From: Alphaproteobacteria bacterium
Lineage (GTDB): Bacteria; Pseudomonadota; Alphaproteobacteria; Rhodospirillales; WMHbin7
Reading direction: 5' to 3'
Assembly: GCA_015231795.1 (NCBI GenBank)
Contig: JADGAX010000002.1
Coordinates: 372,001-436,000 of the forward strand
DNA: 64,000 nucleotides
Part shown: one piece after another, positions 45,506-55,269 of the stretch
Layout: each line of letters opens with the position of its first letter
Position numbering within the stretch: position 1 is the first letter of the stretch
The notes under the pieces: generated by a model
Told to the model about the DNA's origin: nothing
Database searches by the model: none
The model's input: only the letters and a program-made list of their open reading frames with translations
Position numbers and translations under genes: made by a program

Positions 45506-45997
45506 TTACGCCCCCTTGCGCTCCACGATGTGCAGATTGGCCGCCCCGTGACTTTGCAAAACACCCCTGGCCCGGCCCTCGCGCAAATCGTCCTGCGCCG
45601 CTACCCACAAGATGATCGAACCGGCCTCGATGGCGCGCTCGAACTCCTTGGAGTCAGGGGTGGCGGTCACGTCGCCCAGGAATTCGCTCAGCGCAAAGGC
45701 GCCGACGCTTGCCGCCACGACGCCCGCCAAGGCGGCGCCCACCGGCCCGGCGGCCAGGGCGATCAGACCGGCGGCCACCAGCGGCCCTTCGTATTTCATC
45801 TCGCCCACCAGTCCAGTCAGGCGCTCCTTCAGGCTGGCCGCCTCGGGCCTTGCGGCGTCCAAGGAGCTGTGCGAGGCCAGGACGGACAGATCGGAAGGCT
45901 CGAAACCCGCCTTCAGCAGGGCCTCGACGCAAGATTCGAATTTGGACTTGTCGGCGATGATGCCGACCAGCTCGCGGTGGGGATGTTGGGATGACAC
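45506..45997 (-). CDS. Uncharacterised protein with glycine-zipper hydrophobic centre
   Basis: 163 residues from a GTG with AAGGAA six bases upstream; upstream in-frame ATGs lack sites. An alpha/beta N-terminal part (RELVGIIADKSKFESCVEALLKAGFE) resembles general-stress-protein 17M/YflT-like domains. A central Ala/Gly-rich hydrophobic segment (about 75-102, AAGLIALAAGPVGAALAGVV and on) looks like a glycine zipper or membrane insertion. The C-terminus returns to soluble alpha/beta with repeated structure (SIILWVAAQD, ANLHIVERKGA). It lies four bases before maeB. Function unknown. Confidence 0.72.
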   Translation of the reverse strand: MSSQHPHRELVGIIADKSKFESCVEALLKAGFEPSDLSVLASHSSLDAARPEAASLKERLTGLVGEMKYEGPLVAAGLIALAAGPVGAALAGVVAASVGAFALSEFLGDVTATPDSKEFERAIEAGSIILWVAAQDDLREGRARGVLQSHGAANLHIVERKGA

Positions 45998-46102
45998 GGG
46001 CGTTCCTTGCTTGAATAAACTAGACCTTCCCATTCTGCCCCAGTTGTTGGGCCAGGGGCAAGAAAGCCTTGCCGAAGCCATCCTTGCGTGCAAGATGGCG
46101 CG

Positions 46103-46375
46103 ATGCTGACACCGATGAAAGTTTTCTTACTGCTTTTGCTGGCCGCCGCCATTTGGTACGGCTTTAAGTTCTGGCGCTGGCAAAACAATTTTCGTAAGGA
46201 ATTTCAAAGACAAATGGACGAAGCCGCGCAGTTTTCCAGGCCGTCTTCGCCCCCTCCCTCGCCCGTGCCGGACACGGGAATCGACGATCTTGCCCCCTGC
46301 CCGGTCTGCAATACCTATGGCGTTCCCGGACAAATGAAAAGCTGCGGACGTCCCGACTGCCCATATCCCGGTTGA
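46103..46375 (+). CDS. Small single-pass membrane protein with zinc-ribbon-like tail
   Basis: About 90 residues; the start is taken at the ATG at 46103, though the ATG four codons later is possible. A hydrophobic segment ([20 protein letters not shown]) is followed by a basic helix, a Pro/Ser-rich linker and four cysteines: [20 protein letters not shown] then CPYPG. The C-x2-C ... C-x4-C arrangement suits a zinc ribbon. It directly precedes glyQ (55-base gap). I recall similar small proteins before glyQ in related genomes. It is divergent from the gene at 45997. Role unknown. Confidence 0.7.
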   Translation: MLTPMKVFLLLLLAAAIWYGFKFWRWQNNFRKEFQRQMDEAAQFSRPSSPPPSPVPDTGIDDLAPCPVCNTYGVPGQMKSCGRPDCPYPG

Positions 46376-46430
46376 CCTGAGCCACCCCCCTTGGGTAGCT
46401 TGGCGCCGCCCGCCCAACCAATTTGGTGTC

Positions 46431-47297
46431 ATGCACAACAAGAAACCCAGTTTCCAGGATCTGATCCTGACCCTGCAGGCCTTCTGGGCCAGGCAGGGCT
46501 GTGTGATTTTGCAGCCCTACGACATGGAAGTGGGGGCTGGCACCTTCCATCCCGCCACCACCTTGCGGGCCTTGGGCAAGAAACCCTGGAAGGCGGCCTA
46601 TGTGCAGCCCTCGCGCCGCCCGGCCGACGGGCGCTATGGCGAGAATCCCAACCGGCTGCAGCATTATTACCAATTCCAGGTCATCTTGAAGCCCAGCCCG
46701 GCCAATGCGCAGGATTTGTATCTGCAAAGCCTGAAGGAACTGGGCATCGATCCCATGAAGCACGACATTCGCTTCGTGGAAGACGATTGGGAAAGCCCCA
46801 CCTTGGGGGCCTGGGGCTTGGGCTGGGAAGTGTGGTGCGACGGCATGGAAGTGACGCAGTTCACCTATTTCCAGCAAGTGGGCGGCATCGAATGCGACCC
46901 GGTCTCGGCCGAGCTGACCTATGGGCTTGAGCGCTTGGCCATGTACATCCAAGGCGTCGAGAATGTCTTCGACCTCGATTTCAACGGCCAGGGCGTCAAA
47001 TACGGCGACGTCTTCCATCAGGCCGAGGTGGAATATTCGGCCCATAATTTCGAACATGCGGGCACCGACATGCTGCTGCGCCATTTCGAAGACGCCGAAG
47101 CCGAATGCAAGGCGCTGCTGGGCCAGAATCTGGCCCTGCCCGCCTATGACCAATGCATCAAGGCCAGCCATCGCTTCAATCTGCTGGACGCCAGGGGCGT
47201 GATCAGCGTGGCCGAGCGCCAGGCCTATATCGGGCGCGTTCGCCAGTTGGCCAAGGCCTGCTGCGAAGGCTGGCTCAAAAGCCAAGGGGAGCTGTAG
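46431..47297 (+). CDS. glyQ: Glycyl-tRNA synthetase alpha subunit
   Basis: 288 residues. Class II catalytic alpha subunit of the alpha2-beta2 enzyme, charging tRNA-Gly. Family motifs: [60 protein letters not shown] and [16 protein letters not shown]. The ATG at 46431 has no strong ribosome site, so it may depend on the upstream transcript. The glyS ATG follows three bases after its stop. Length equals the family norm. Confidence 0.97.
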   Translation: MHNKKPSFQDLILTLQAFWARQGCVILQPYDMEVGAGTFHPATTLRALGKKPWKAAYVQPSRRPADGRYGENPNRLQHYYQFQVILKPSPANAQDLYLQSLKELGIDPMKHDIRFVEDDWESPTLGAWGLGWEVWCDGMEVTQFTYFQQVGGIECDPVSAELTYGLERLAMYIQGVENVFDLDFNGQGVKYGDVFHQAEVEYSAHNFEHAGTDMLLRHFEDAEAECKALLGQNLALPAYDQCIKASHRFNLLDARGVISVAERQAYIGRVRQLAKACCEGWLKSQGEL

Positions 47298-47300
47298 GCC

Positions 47301-49466
47301 ATGCCCGAGCTTCTGCTTGAACTTTTCTCGGAAGAAATTCCCGCCCGCATGCAAGACGAGGCGGCCAGGGCGCTGGCCCACGGCGTGATGTCCGGGCTGA
47401 ACGCCAATGGCCTTGGCGTCGGCGATCACGACATCGAATTCTTCGCCACGCCGCGCCGACTGGTCCTGATCGTGCACAATCTGCCCGAGCTGCAGCCCGA
47501 CGTGAAGGAAGAGCGCAAGGGACCGCGCGTCGGCGCCCCCCAGCAGGCCATCGACGGCTTCTTGAAGTCGGCGGGTCTTGCGTCGCTGGACCAGTGCGAA
47601 AAGCAAGATACCGGCAAGGGCGAATTCTGGATCGCCAATATCGAAAAGAAGGGGCGTCGCACCAAATATGTTTTGGTCGATATCCTGAAAACGGTGATCT
47701 GCGGTTTCGCCTGGCCGAAATCGATGCGCTGGTCGGACTATAATTTCCGCTGGGTGCGTCCGCTTCACAACATTCTGGCCCTGTTCGACGGCCAGCCCAT
47801 TCCGCTGCTCATCGAGCGCAAGGGCGAGAACAAGCCCTACGATCCCAGCACCTACGAACAACCGGGGGCCTGGGCCGAAATCCAGGCCGCCAAAAGCGCC
47901 GTGCTGGCCGCCAACGACAAAACCTGCGGGCACCGTTTCATGGCGCCCGACCCGTTCGCCGTGCGGGACGTCAAGGATTACCTGGGCCGCCTGAAATCGG
48001 TTTACGTGGTTCTGGACGGCGACGAAAGGAAGCGCATCATCGCCACGCAGCTTGGCAATATGTGCGAGGATGCCGGGCTTAAACTGCGCGACGACAAGGG
48101 CCTGCTCGATGAAGTGGCGGGACTGGTCGAATGGCCGGTGGTGCTGATGGGGCGCATCGACGACAAATTCATGGATGTGCCGCCCGAAGTGCTGATCACC
48201 TCGATGCGCAGCCATCAGAAATATTTCTCGTTGCTCAATGCCGACGGTTCGTTGGCACCGCGCTTCGCCCTGGTCTCCAACATGGTGACCGAGGACAAAG
48301 GCAAGGCCATCGTGGCGGGCAATGAGCGCGTGTTGCGCGCCCGTTTGTCGGACGCCAAATTCTTCTGGGACCAGGACAGGAAGCACAGTCTGGAATCGCG
48401 CCTGCCCAAGCTGGACCAGCGCGTCTTCTACAAGGGCCTGGGCACCATGCAAGACAAGGCAAGGCGCTTGGAGAAGCTGGCCGAGGGGCTGGCTGCTTTC
48501 GTGCCCGGCTGCGATGCTGGGCTGGCCGCCAGAGCCGCGAAACTGGCCAAGGCCGACCTGTCCACCGGCATGGTTGGCGAATTCCCCGAACTGCAGGGCG
48601 TGATGGGCCGCTATTACGCCCAGAACGACGGCGAGCAAGCCGATGTCGCCCAGGCGGTGGCCGACCATTACGCGCCCCAGGGGCCTTCCGACCGCTGCCC
48701 CACAGCGCCCGTGTCGGTGGCCGTGGCGCTGGCCGACAAGCTGGACACGTTGGTCGGTTTCTTCGCCATCGGCGAAAAGCCCACGGGGTCCAAGGATCCG
48801 TTCGCGCTCAGGCGCGCCGCCCTCGGCGTCATCCGCCTGATCATCGAAAACAAGCTGCGCCTGCCCCTAAGCGCCGCCTTCATGATGGCGGGCAACCAAT
48901 ATGGCGAGCTTCTGGACGAAAGCGGGCTGAAAGCCGCCTATGCCGACCTGCCCGGCTTCTTCGCCGACCGTTTGAAAGTGCATCTGAAGGAGCAGAAAAC
49001 GCGCCACGATCTGGTGGACGCGGTCTTCGCCCTGGGCGGCGAGGACGATCTGGTCCGCCTGCTGGCTCGAGTCGCGGCCCTTCAGGCTTTTCTGGCCAGC
49101 GCCGACGGGGCCAATCTGCTGACCGGCTACAAGCGGGCGGCCAATATCTTGAAAATTGAGGAAAAGAAAGACAAAAAGGGCTATAGTGAAGCCGTTCTTC
49201 TGGACAGGCTTCAAGAAGCCCCGGAACGGGCCTTGGCCGATGCTCTTGGGAAAGCCCAGGGGCTGATCGGCGAAAGCCTGCGGGCCGAGGACTTCATGGG
49301 GGCGATGGGTGTGATGGCTGGCCTGCGCCAGCCAGTGGACGCCTTTTTCGACCAAGTCACGGTCAATTCGGAAGAACAAGAACTTCGGGCCAACCGGCTC
49401 AGGCTTCTGGCCGGCATCCGATCGGCCGTGGATCAGGTAGCGGATTTCTCAAAGATCGAGGGGTAA
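47301..49466 (+). CDS. glyS: Glycyl-tRNA synthetase beta subunit
   Basis: 721 residues. Binds and positions tRNA-Gly with the alpha subunit. The N-terminus [20 protein letters not shown] is the family signature, followed by [40 protein letters not shown] and [19 protein letters not shown]. The HD-like domain contains [20 protein letters not shown], and the C-terminal anticodon-binding helix set ends in [20 protein letters not shown]. It is coupled to glyQ by a three-base gap, with ppdK starting four bases later. Complete. Confidence 0.97.
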   Translation: MPELLLELFSEEIPARMQDEAARALAHGVMSGLNANGLGVGDHDIEFFATPRRLVLIVHNLPELQPDVKEERKGPRVGAPQQAIDGFLKSAGLASLDQCEKQDTGKGEFWIANIEKKGRRTKYVLVDILKTVICGFAWPKSMRWSDYNFRWVRPLHNILALFDGQPIPLLIERKGENKPYDPSTYEQPGAWAEIQAAKSAVLAANDKTCGHRFMAPDPFAVRDVKDYLGRLKSVYVVLDGDERKRIIATQLGNMCEDAGLKLRDDKGLLDEVAGLVEWPVVLMGRIDDKFMDVPPEVLITSMRSHQKYFSLLNADGSLAPRFALVSNMVTEDKGKAIVAGNERVLRARLSDAKFFWDQDRKHSLESRLPKLDQRVFYKGLGTMQDKARRLEKLAEGLAAFVPGCDAGLAARAAKLAKADLSTGMVGEFPELQGVMGRYYAQNDGEQADVAQAVADHYAPQGPSDRCPTAPVSVAVALADKLDTLVGFFAIGEKPTGSKDPFALRRAALGVIRLIIENKLRLPLSAAFMMAGNQYGELLDESGLKAAYADLPGFFADRLKVHLKEQKTRHDLVDAVFALGGEDDLVRLLARVAALQAFLASADGANLLTGYKRAANILKIEEKKDKKGYSEAVLLDRLQEAPERALADALGKAQGLIGESLRAEDFMGAMGVMAGLRQPVDAFFDQVTVNSEEQELRANRLRLLAGIRSAVDQVADFSKIEG

Positions 49467-49470
49467 AGTC

Positions 49471-52146
49471 ATGACGAAATGGGTCTACACGTTCGGTGGC
49501 GGCAGTTCCGAAGGACGCGCCGACATGAAGAACCTTCTGGGCGGCAAGGGTGCCAATCTGGCCGAAATGGCCGGACTGGGTCTGCCCGTTCCCCCCGGCT
49601 TCACCATCACCACCGAAGTCTGCACCTACTATTACGCCAACAAGGAAACCTATCCGTCCGACCTTGACGCCCAGATCGAGGCTGGCTTGGCCCACATCGA
49701 AAAGATCGTCGACGCCAAGTTCGGCGACACGGCCAATCCGCTGCTGGTTTCGGTGCGCTCTGGCGCCAGGGCCTCGATGCCCGGCATGATGGACACCGTG
49801 CTCAATCTTGGCCTCAACGACGCCACCGTGGCGGGTCTGGCCAAGCGGGCCGGCGACGAACGCTTCGCCTTCGACAGCTACCGGCGCTTCATCCAGATGT
49901 ATTGCAACGTGGTTCTTGAAATTCCCTCGCACAATTTCGAGGAAATTCTGGAAGGCGTTAAGGAAGACAAAGGCTATCATCTGGACACCGACCTGAAGGC
50001 CGACGACTGGAAGAAAGTGGTCGAGCTTTACAAGAAGAAGGTGCAAGACAAGCTGGGCAAGCCCTTCCCGCAGGACCCCAAGGAACAGCTGCGGGGCGCC
50101 GTGGGCGCCGTGTTCGGCTCGTGGATGAACCAGCGCGCCTGCACCTATCGCCGCTTGCATGACATCCCCGAATCCTGGGGCACGGCGGTCAATGTTCAGG
50201 CCATGGTGTTCGGCAACATGGGCGACGATTCGGCGACTGGCGTTTGCTTTACCCGCAATCCCTCGACCGGCGAGAATCTGTTCTACGGCGAATTCCTGAT
50301 CAACGCCCAGGGCGAAGACGTGGTGGCGGGCATCCGCACGCCGCAGCAGATCACCCTGGCGGGCAAGAACGCCCAGAAAAGCGATCTTCCGGCCATGGAA
50401 GAAGTGATGCCCGTCATGTTCAAGGAATTGAACGACGTGCGATTGAAGCTGGAAAAACATTACCGCGACATGCAGGACATGGAGTTCACCATCCAGAAGG
50501 GCAAGTTGTGGATGCTCCAGACCCGCAACGGCAAGCGCACCGCCAAGGCGGCGCTGCGGGTCGCCGTCGAGATGGCGAACGAGGGCCTGATCACCAAGGA
50601 AGAGGCGATCAAGCGCGTCGAGCCGCAGGCGCTTGATCAGCTCTTGCATCCCACGCTGGACCCCAAGGCCAAGCGCGACGTGCTGGGCAAGGGCCTGCCC
50701 GCCTCGCCGGGCGCTGCGTCGGGCCGTGTCGTGTTCACCGCCGACGAGGCCGAAGCCTGGGCCCAGAAGGGCGAGAAGGTCATGCTGGTGCGCGTCGAAA
50801 CCAGCCCCGAAGACATCGGCGGCATGCATGTGGCGCAAGGCATCCTGACCACGCGCGGCGGCATGACCAGCCACGCCGCCGTGGTGGCCCGCGGCATGGG
50901 CCGTCCTTGCGTCGCCGGTTGCGGCGAATTGCGCGTTGATTACGCCGCCAAAACCTTCAAGGCGGGTGCCCGCATCGTTAAGGAAGGCGACGTCATCACC
51001 ATCGACGGCTCGTCGGGCGAAGTGATGATGGGCGAAGTGCCGACCATCCAGCCGGAACTGACCGGCGACTTCGGTCGCCTGATGGAATGGGCCGACGCCG
51101 TGCGCAAGCTGAAGGTGCGCGCCAATGCCGAGACGCCGCTGGATGCCAGCACGGCCCGCAAGTTCGGGGCCGAGGGCATCGGACTGTGCCGCACCGAGCA
51201 TATGTTCTTCGATCCCAAGCGCATCATCGCCATGCGCGAAATGATCCTGGCCGACAACGAGGCGGGACGGCGCACGGCGCTGGCCAAGCTGATTCCCTTC
51301 CAGCGCCAGGATTTCATTGATCTCTTCACCATCATGCGCGGCCTGCCGGTGACCATCCGCCTTCTGGATCCGCCGCTGCATGAATTCCTGCCCCAGGGCG
51401 AGGCCGAGGCAGCCGACGTCGCCAAGGAAGCGGGCGTCGACATCGCCACCGTCAGGGCGCGTTCAGCCGCCTTGCACGAAGCCAATCCCATGCTGGGCCA
51501 TCGCGGCTGCCGCCTGGGCGTCACCTATCCCGAAATCTACGAGATGCAGGCCCAGGCCATTTTCGAAGCCGCGGTCGAAGTTTCGAAGTCTGGCGAGCCG
51601 GTGGTGCCCGAGATCATGATTCCCTTGGTCAGCACCAAGAAGGAGCTTGATCTGATGAAGGCCTCGGTCGACAAGATGGCGGCGGAAGTCTTCGCCAAGG
51701 CTGGCAAGAAGCTGGTCTATCACGTCGGCACCATGATCGAACTGCCCAGGGCCGCCCTGCAGGCGGGCAAGATCGCCGAGACGGCCGAGTTCTTCAGCTT
51801 CGGCACCAACGATCTGACCCAGACCACGCTGGGCATGTCGCGTGACGATTCGGGACCGTTCCTGGAAGTCTATCGCGCCAAGGGCATCTATGAGCAAGAC
51901 CCCTTCGCGTCGCTTGACGTCGATGGCGTCGGCGAGCTGATCAAGATCGCCAAGGAGCGCGGTCGCGCCACTCGCGCCGACATCAAGCTGGGAATCTGCG
52001 GCGAACATGGCGGCGATCCGGCCTCGATCCAGTTCTGCCAGAAGGTGGGGCTGGATTACGTGTCCTGCTCGCCTTACCGCGTGCCCATCGCGCGCCTGGC
52101 CGCAGCGCAGGCCGCCCTGGGTTCGCACGAAGACCGCACGGCGTAA
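49471..52146 (+). CDS. ppdK: Pyruvate, phosphate dikinase
   Basis: 891 residues. Interconverts pyruvate, ATP and Pi with PEP, AMP and PPi, allowing PPi-linked glycolysis or gluconeogenesis. Domains in order: ATP-grasp (about 1-340, starting WVYTFGGGSSEGRADMKNLL), the swivelling phosphohistidine domain with the catalytic His468 in TTRGGMTSHAAVVARG, and the PEP/pyruvate TIM barrel with the catalytic Cys843 in GICGEHGGDPASI. The glyQ-glyS-ppdK order recurs in alphaproteobacteria. A strong terminator follows at 52198-52219. Ppa at 40.8 kb competes for PPi, which makes reaction direction condition-dependent. Confidence 0.97.
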   Translation: MTKWVYTFGGGSSEGRADMKNLLGGKGANLAEMAGLGLPVPPGFTITTEVCTYYYANKETYPSDLDAQIEAGLAHIEKIVDAKFGDTANPLLVSVRSGARASMPGMMDTVLNLGLNDATVAGLAKRAGDERFAFDSYRRFIQMYCNVVLEIPSHNFEEILEGVKEDKGYHLDTDLKADDWKKVVELYKKKVQDKLGKPFPQDPKEQLRGAVGAVFGSWMNQRACTYRRLHDIPESWGTAVNVQAMVFGNMGDDSATGVCFTRNPSTGENLFYGEFLINAQGEDVVAGIRTPQQITLAGKNAQKSDLPAMEEVMPVMFKELNDVRLKLEKHYRDMQDMEFTIQKGKLWMLQTRNGKRTAKAALRVAVEMANEGLITKEEAIKRVEPQALDQLLHPTLDPKAKRDVLGKGLPASPGAASGRVVFTADEAEAWAQKGEKVMLVRVETSPEDIGGMHVAQGILTTRGGMTSHAAVVARGMGRPCVAGCGELRVDYAAKTFKAGARIVKEGDVITIDGSSGEVMMGEVPTIQPELTGDFGRLMEWADAVRKLKVRANAETPLDASTARKFGAEGIGLCRTEHMFFDPKRIIAMREMILADNEAGRRTALAKLIPFQRQDFIDLFTIMRGLPVTIRLLDPPLHEFLPQGEAEAADVAKEAGVDIATVRARSAALHEANPMLGHRGCRLGVTYPEIYEMQAQAIFEAAVEVSKSGEPVVPEIMIPLVSTKKELDLMKASVDKMAAEVFAKAGKKLVYHVGTMIELPRAALQAGKIAETAEFFSFGTNDLTQTTLGMSRDDSGPFLEVYRAKGIYEQDPFASLDVDGVGELIKIAKERGRATRADIKLGICGEHGGDPASIQFCQKVGLDYVSCSPYRVPIARLAAAQAALGSHEDRTA

Positions 52147-52154
52147 GTTAATTC

Positions 52155-52219
52155 CCGGGTGCGCCTGCGGCGCACCCGGATTCCGCGCCACCGCGCGCGC
52201 GGGCCTTGCCCGCGTTTTT
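52155..52219 (+). terminator. Double-hairpin terminator after ppdK
   Basis: Hairpin 1: CCGGGTGCGCC, TGC loop, GGCGCACCCGG (52155-52179), a perfect 11-bp stem. Hairpin 2: CGCGGGC, CTT loop, GCCCGCG (52198-52214), followed by TTTTT (52215-52219), a classic intrinsic terminator. The first hairpin and the GCGGGCCTTGCCCGC core recur at 57.1 kb. Confidence 0.85.
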
Positions 52220-52233
52220 GAAGGCAGGTTGTT

Positions 52234-52653
52234 ATGCACAAGGACTGCATTTTTTGCAAAATCGTGGCGGGAGTCATTCCCTGCTTCAAGATTTACGAAG
52301 ACGAGCACACGCTGGCCTTCATGGACATCAACCCGGTCAATCCCGGCCACTGTCTGGTGGTGCCCAAGAACCACGCGCCCAATCTGTTCGAAAGCGACGA
52401 CGCCGATCTGGCTCGCACCATGGCCGTCGTGCGCAAAATTTCCAGGGCGGTTCAAAAGGCGCTGAACCCCTATGGCCTTAATCTGTTGCAGGCCAACGGA
52501 CCGGGAGCGGCGCAGTCGGTTTTCCATCTGCATCTGCACATCATCCCGCGCGAGCGCGATGACGATCTGCGCATGAATTGGGGCTTGAAGTCGGGCAACA
52601 AGGACGAGATCGCCGCCATCGCCGAAAAGATCAAGGAAGCGATCGAGGATTAA
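52234..52653 (+). CDS. HIT-family nucleotide-binding protein (HinT-like)
   Basis: 139 residues with the histidine triad HLHLHII preceded by QSVFH (about 96-106), the N-terminal zinc-type CIFCKIVAG (positions 4-12), and VNPGHCLVVPKNHAPNLFE. HinT-like enzymes hydrolyse phosphoramidates of nucleotides such as AMP-lysine. The ATG follows the ppdK terminator with a AGGCAGGTT stretch upstream. The stop overlaps the convergent ygfZ gene by four bases. Complete and typical length. Confidence 0.94.
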   Translation: MHKDCIFCKIVAGVIPCFKIYEDEHTLAFMDINPVNPGHCLVVPKNHAPNLFESDDADLARTMAVVRKISRAVQKALNPYGLNLLQANGPGAAQSVFHLHLHIIPRERDDDLRMNWGLKSGNKDEIAAIAEKIKEAIED

Positions 52654-53558
52654 CCGGCGACATCCGGTTCGGGCAGTTTCATCCAGGCGCAGATTTCAGG
52701 TGTCAGCACTTTGCCTGCAACGGTCATCAACTCGCGCCGACCCAAGGCCTCGAGACGGATTTTCGCCACGCCCAACCCGTTCATGCCCGAGCGCATCTCG
52801 CCCGCCTCCATCTCGCCTTGCATGATCGGCGAGCCGGGCGGCGGGGCTTCGCCTTCATAGCGCACCGGCAGCAGGCGCTTCTTGATCAGCCCGCGATATT
52901 TCGTGCGCGCCGTCAATTCCTGGCCCAAATAGCATCCTTTCTTCCAATCGACGCCGCCCAACTCGTCATAGCCCGCTTCCAGCAGCAAATCCTTCTCGGG
53001 CGTCAGATCGCCAGCCCCATCGGGCAAGGCCAGGGCCAACCGGTGGCGGTCCCAGGCTTCGAAGGGGGCCGGCGAAAAGCCAACCGCCTCCAGGGCGGCC
53101 AATCCGACGTCGGCGGGCAGGGCCAAGCGCGCCCCTGCTTCCAAAAGCCTGGGATCGGCATAGGCGACGCCGTTTGCGAAGGAAACAGCTTCGCCCGCCG
53201 TTTGCCCGCCCAGCCCCAGGGCCTTCAAGACGCCGTCTCCGAAAGCCGCCAGCGCCGTCCATTCGGGGGCCAGGCGCAGGGAGACCTTCGAGCGCAGCTT
53301 GTACATCGACAGCTTCTTCAGCATGGCTTCAGCGCGTTCGGCCTCGACCTCAAGCAGAAAGACGTCGCCTTGCTCGATCAGGAAGAAGTCGAACATGAAC
53401 TTGCCCTGCGCGGTCAACATGGCGCCGAACAGGGCCTGGCTTGGCGTCAGGCGCATCACGTCGGCTGAAACCAGACCTTGCAAAAAGGCGCGCCTGTCCT
53501 CGCCCGCCAGTTCAAGGAAAGAGCGTTGCTTCAAATGCACAGCCTTCAAACCGCTCAT
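52650..53558 (-). CDS. ygfZ: Folate-binding Fe-S cluster repair protein YgfZ
   Basis: 302 residues of GcvT-like fold. YgfZ assists assembly or repair of certain iron-sulfur enzymes with tetrahydrofolate. The family signature K-G-C-Y-x-G-Q-E-x-x-x-R is seen in WKKGCYLGQELTARTKYRG (about 202-220), with the conserved Cys. The start has GAGGAG six bases upstream. The gene converges on the HIT gene and is divergent from the TPR gene at 53602. NfuA, HemW, Nth and MetH context elsewhere in the window fits an iron-sulfur/folate link only in a general way. Confidence 0.93.
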   Translation of the reverse strand: MSGLKAVHLKQRSFLELAGEDRRAFLQGLVSADVMRLTPSQALFGAMLTAQGKFMFDFFLIEQGDVFLLEVEAERAEAMLKKLSMYKLRSKVSLRLAPEWTALAAFGDGVLKALGLGGQTAGEAVSFANGVAYADPRLLEAGARLALPADVGLAALEAVGFSPAPFEAWDRHRLALALPDGAGDLTPEKDLLLEAGYDELGGVDWKKGCYLGQELTARTKYRGLIKKRLLPVRYEGEAPPPGSPIMQGEMEAGEMRSGMNGLGVAKIRLEALGRRELMTVAGKVLTPEICAWMKLPEPDVAG

Positions 53559-53601
53559 CGACGTCTCCTCTATCGCTTCACCTATGATATAACATCAAAC
53601 C

Positions 53602-55269
53602 ATGAGCAATGAAGCCTGGCTGAAGGCCGAAATCGGTTTTACCCAATATCTGATCCAGGCCGGGCGTCTGGACGCGGCCCGCGATTCGCTGGCGGCGCTG
53701 GAAGGTCCCGAACCCGTCGGCCCGATCGCCGATGCCTGGAAGGAATTGGGCGGCGCCTATTTCAGCCAGGATCGCCATCGCGAGGCCGAGGCGGCCTTTC
53801 GCCGCGCCCTGGACAAATTTCCGGCGGACGACGAGGCCAGAATGGGACTGGGTTACGCCCTGTTCAACCAGACCAGGACAAGCGAGGCGGAAAACTGCTT
53901 CAAACAGGTGGCGCAAAGCGCCGGGGGCAACGCCGTCGCCTGGCGCGCCCTGTGCGCGACCCGCCTCAATTTGCATGATCACGAGGGAGCTGCCAAGGCC
54001 ATTGCCCGCGCCTTGGCGCTGAACGGCAAGGATGCGGAAACGCATGCCCTTAGGGGATTGCTGGCCTACCGAAAAAGCCAAGCAGGTCGACGCTGGCGCG
54101 ATTGGACGCGCCAGAATCTGAAAGACCCGGCGGCGCGGCCCAATCTGTTGGCTGGCGTGATGGATCAGCGGGAATTGGACGATTCCCTAAGATCGATCCA
54201 GGATGCGCGCCAGATCGATCCCAGAATTCGCACCGACGAACTGGGCGCGCGCCTGCTTGTCGCCATGGGCCGGCCCGAGGAAGCGCTTGAATTCCTGGCC
54301 GCCAGTCCGCAGCCGGATGCGCGCAGCTGGCAACTGACCGCCGATGTTTGCTGGCTGCTGCGCCAAGAAGACGAGGCGCGCATCTATTTGAAGAAATCCT
54401 TGGAAGCGCGCATGTTTCCTGAACCCGAGCCGCGCCCGCTGGAAGAAGAGACGCTATGCCAGGCCAGGGTCGCCGCCGGGCTGAATCGCCACAAGCATGA
54501 AAGCCCGTCGGCAACGCCCCTGGTCTGGGTTCATTGGGACGCGCCCGCCTATTTCAGCCAAAGCATCGGCTCGGCCCTGGCCGCCAGCCCGTCCACGCCC
54601 CTCGTGATTCTGGGCGATTCAACCAATGCATTCTCGCCCTGCCAGCATATGCCGCTCTCGCGCCGGGCGGCCTCGGCCTGGGCGTTCCTGGAGCGCTATC
54701 GTCACGCCAGCGAAAACGATTTCGTCTATGAGGCTTTCTGCCTGATGCGCTGGTTCTTCTTGCAAGACTGGTCTTGCGTCGCTGGCGTGGAGCGACTGGC
54801 GGCGGTCGATTCCGACCTGCTGCTTTATTGCGACGTCGAGCGCGAGCTGGTTCCCAGGATGAAAGGGCTGGATCTGGCCTTCACCGGCGAGATGGGGCCG
54901 CATCTGGCGCTGCTGACCAGCCAGGGCCTCTCGGATTTGTGCGGCTTCTTCATGGATGCCTATGCGAACGGAGCGCCATCCATCGGCTGTCAAGTCAGCG
55001 ACATGCTGCTGCTGCCGCACTTTCTGAAGACGCGGCGCTGGGCGGATCTGTCGCAAATCGAGACCGGTTGCCGGGTAGACATGAACATGCGCCTGTCGGA
55101 AGGTTTTTGCATGGCGGGCGAGATCAAGCAGGTCAGCTTTCGCCAAGGCCAAGCCTTCGCCAAGAATCGGGAAACCGGCCTCGAAACGCGTTTGTTGGCG
55201 CTGCACTTTCAAGGGCCTGCCAAGCCCTACATGGGCCAAGCCCTAAGACAGGAAGACTTTACAGTCTAA
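53602..55269 (+). CDS. TPR protein with C-terminal glycosyltransferase-like domain
   Basis: 555 residues. The N-terminal 270 or so are TPR-like helical pairs (DAWKELGGAYFSQDRHREAE, then DEARMGLGYALFNQTRTSEA; DDSLRSIQDARQIDPRIRTD). The C-terminal region (about 305-555) reads like a GT-A-type transferase: strand VWVHWDAPAYFSQSIGSALA, later AAVDSDLLLYCDV with a D-S-D at about 403-405 that could be the metal/nucleotide-sugar DxD, then MNMRLSEGFC. Substrate is unknown, and the transferase reading is inferred. A short gap with TATGATATAAC-like DNA separates it from ygfZ. The last 11 bases overlap the convergent DUF2652 gene. Confidence 0.72.
   Translation: MSNEAWLKAEIGFTQYLIQAGRLDAARDSLAALEGPEPVGPIADAWKELGGAYFSQDRHREAEAAFRRALDKFPADDEARMGLGYALFNQTRTSEAENCFKQVAQSAGGNAVAWRALCATRLNLHDHEGAAKAIARALALNGKDAETHALRGLLAYRKSQAGRRWRDWTRQNLKDPAARPNLLAGVMDQRELDDSLRSIQDARQIDPRIRTDELGARLLVAMGRPEEALEFLAASPQPDARSWQLTADVCWLLRQEDEARIYLKKSLEARMFPEPEPRPLEEETLCQARVAAGLNRHKHESPSATPLVWVHWDAPAYFSQSIGSALAASPSTPLVILGDSTNAFSPCQHMPLSRRAASAWAFLERYRHASENDFVYEAFCLMRWFFLQDWSCVAGVERLAAVDSDLLLYCDVERELVPRMKGLDLAFTGEMGPHLALLTSQGLSDLCGFFMDAYANGAPSIGCQVSDMLLLPHFLKTRRWADLSQIETGCRVDMNMRLSEGFCMAGEIKQVSFRQGQAFAKNRETGLETRLLALHFQGPAKPYMGQALRQEDFTV

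Noticed and set aside
46164-48668. 834-aa open frame antisense to glyQ-glyS
   Set aside because: Covers two genuine synthetase genes; composition is the reverse complement of biased codons, with no recognisable domain or ribosome site.
49399-51381. 660-aa open frame antisense to ppdK, and 558-aa frame at 43939-45615 antisense to maeB
   Set aside because: His/Gln/Gly-rich shadow translations of conserved genes on the other strand.
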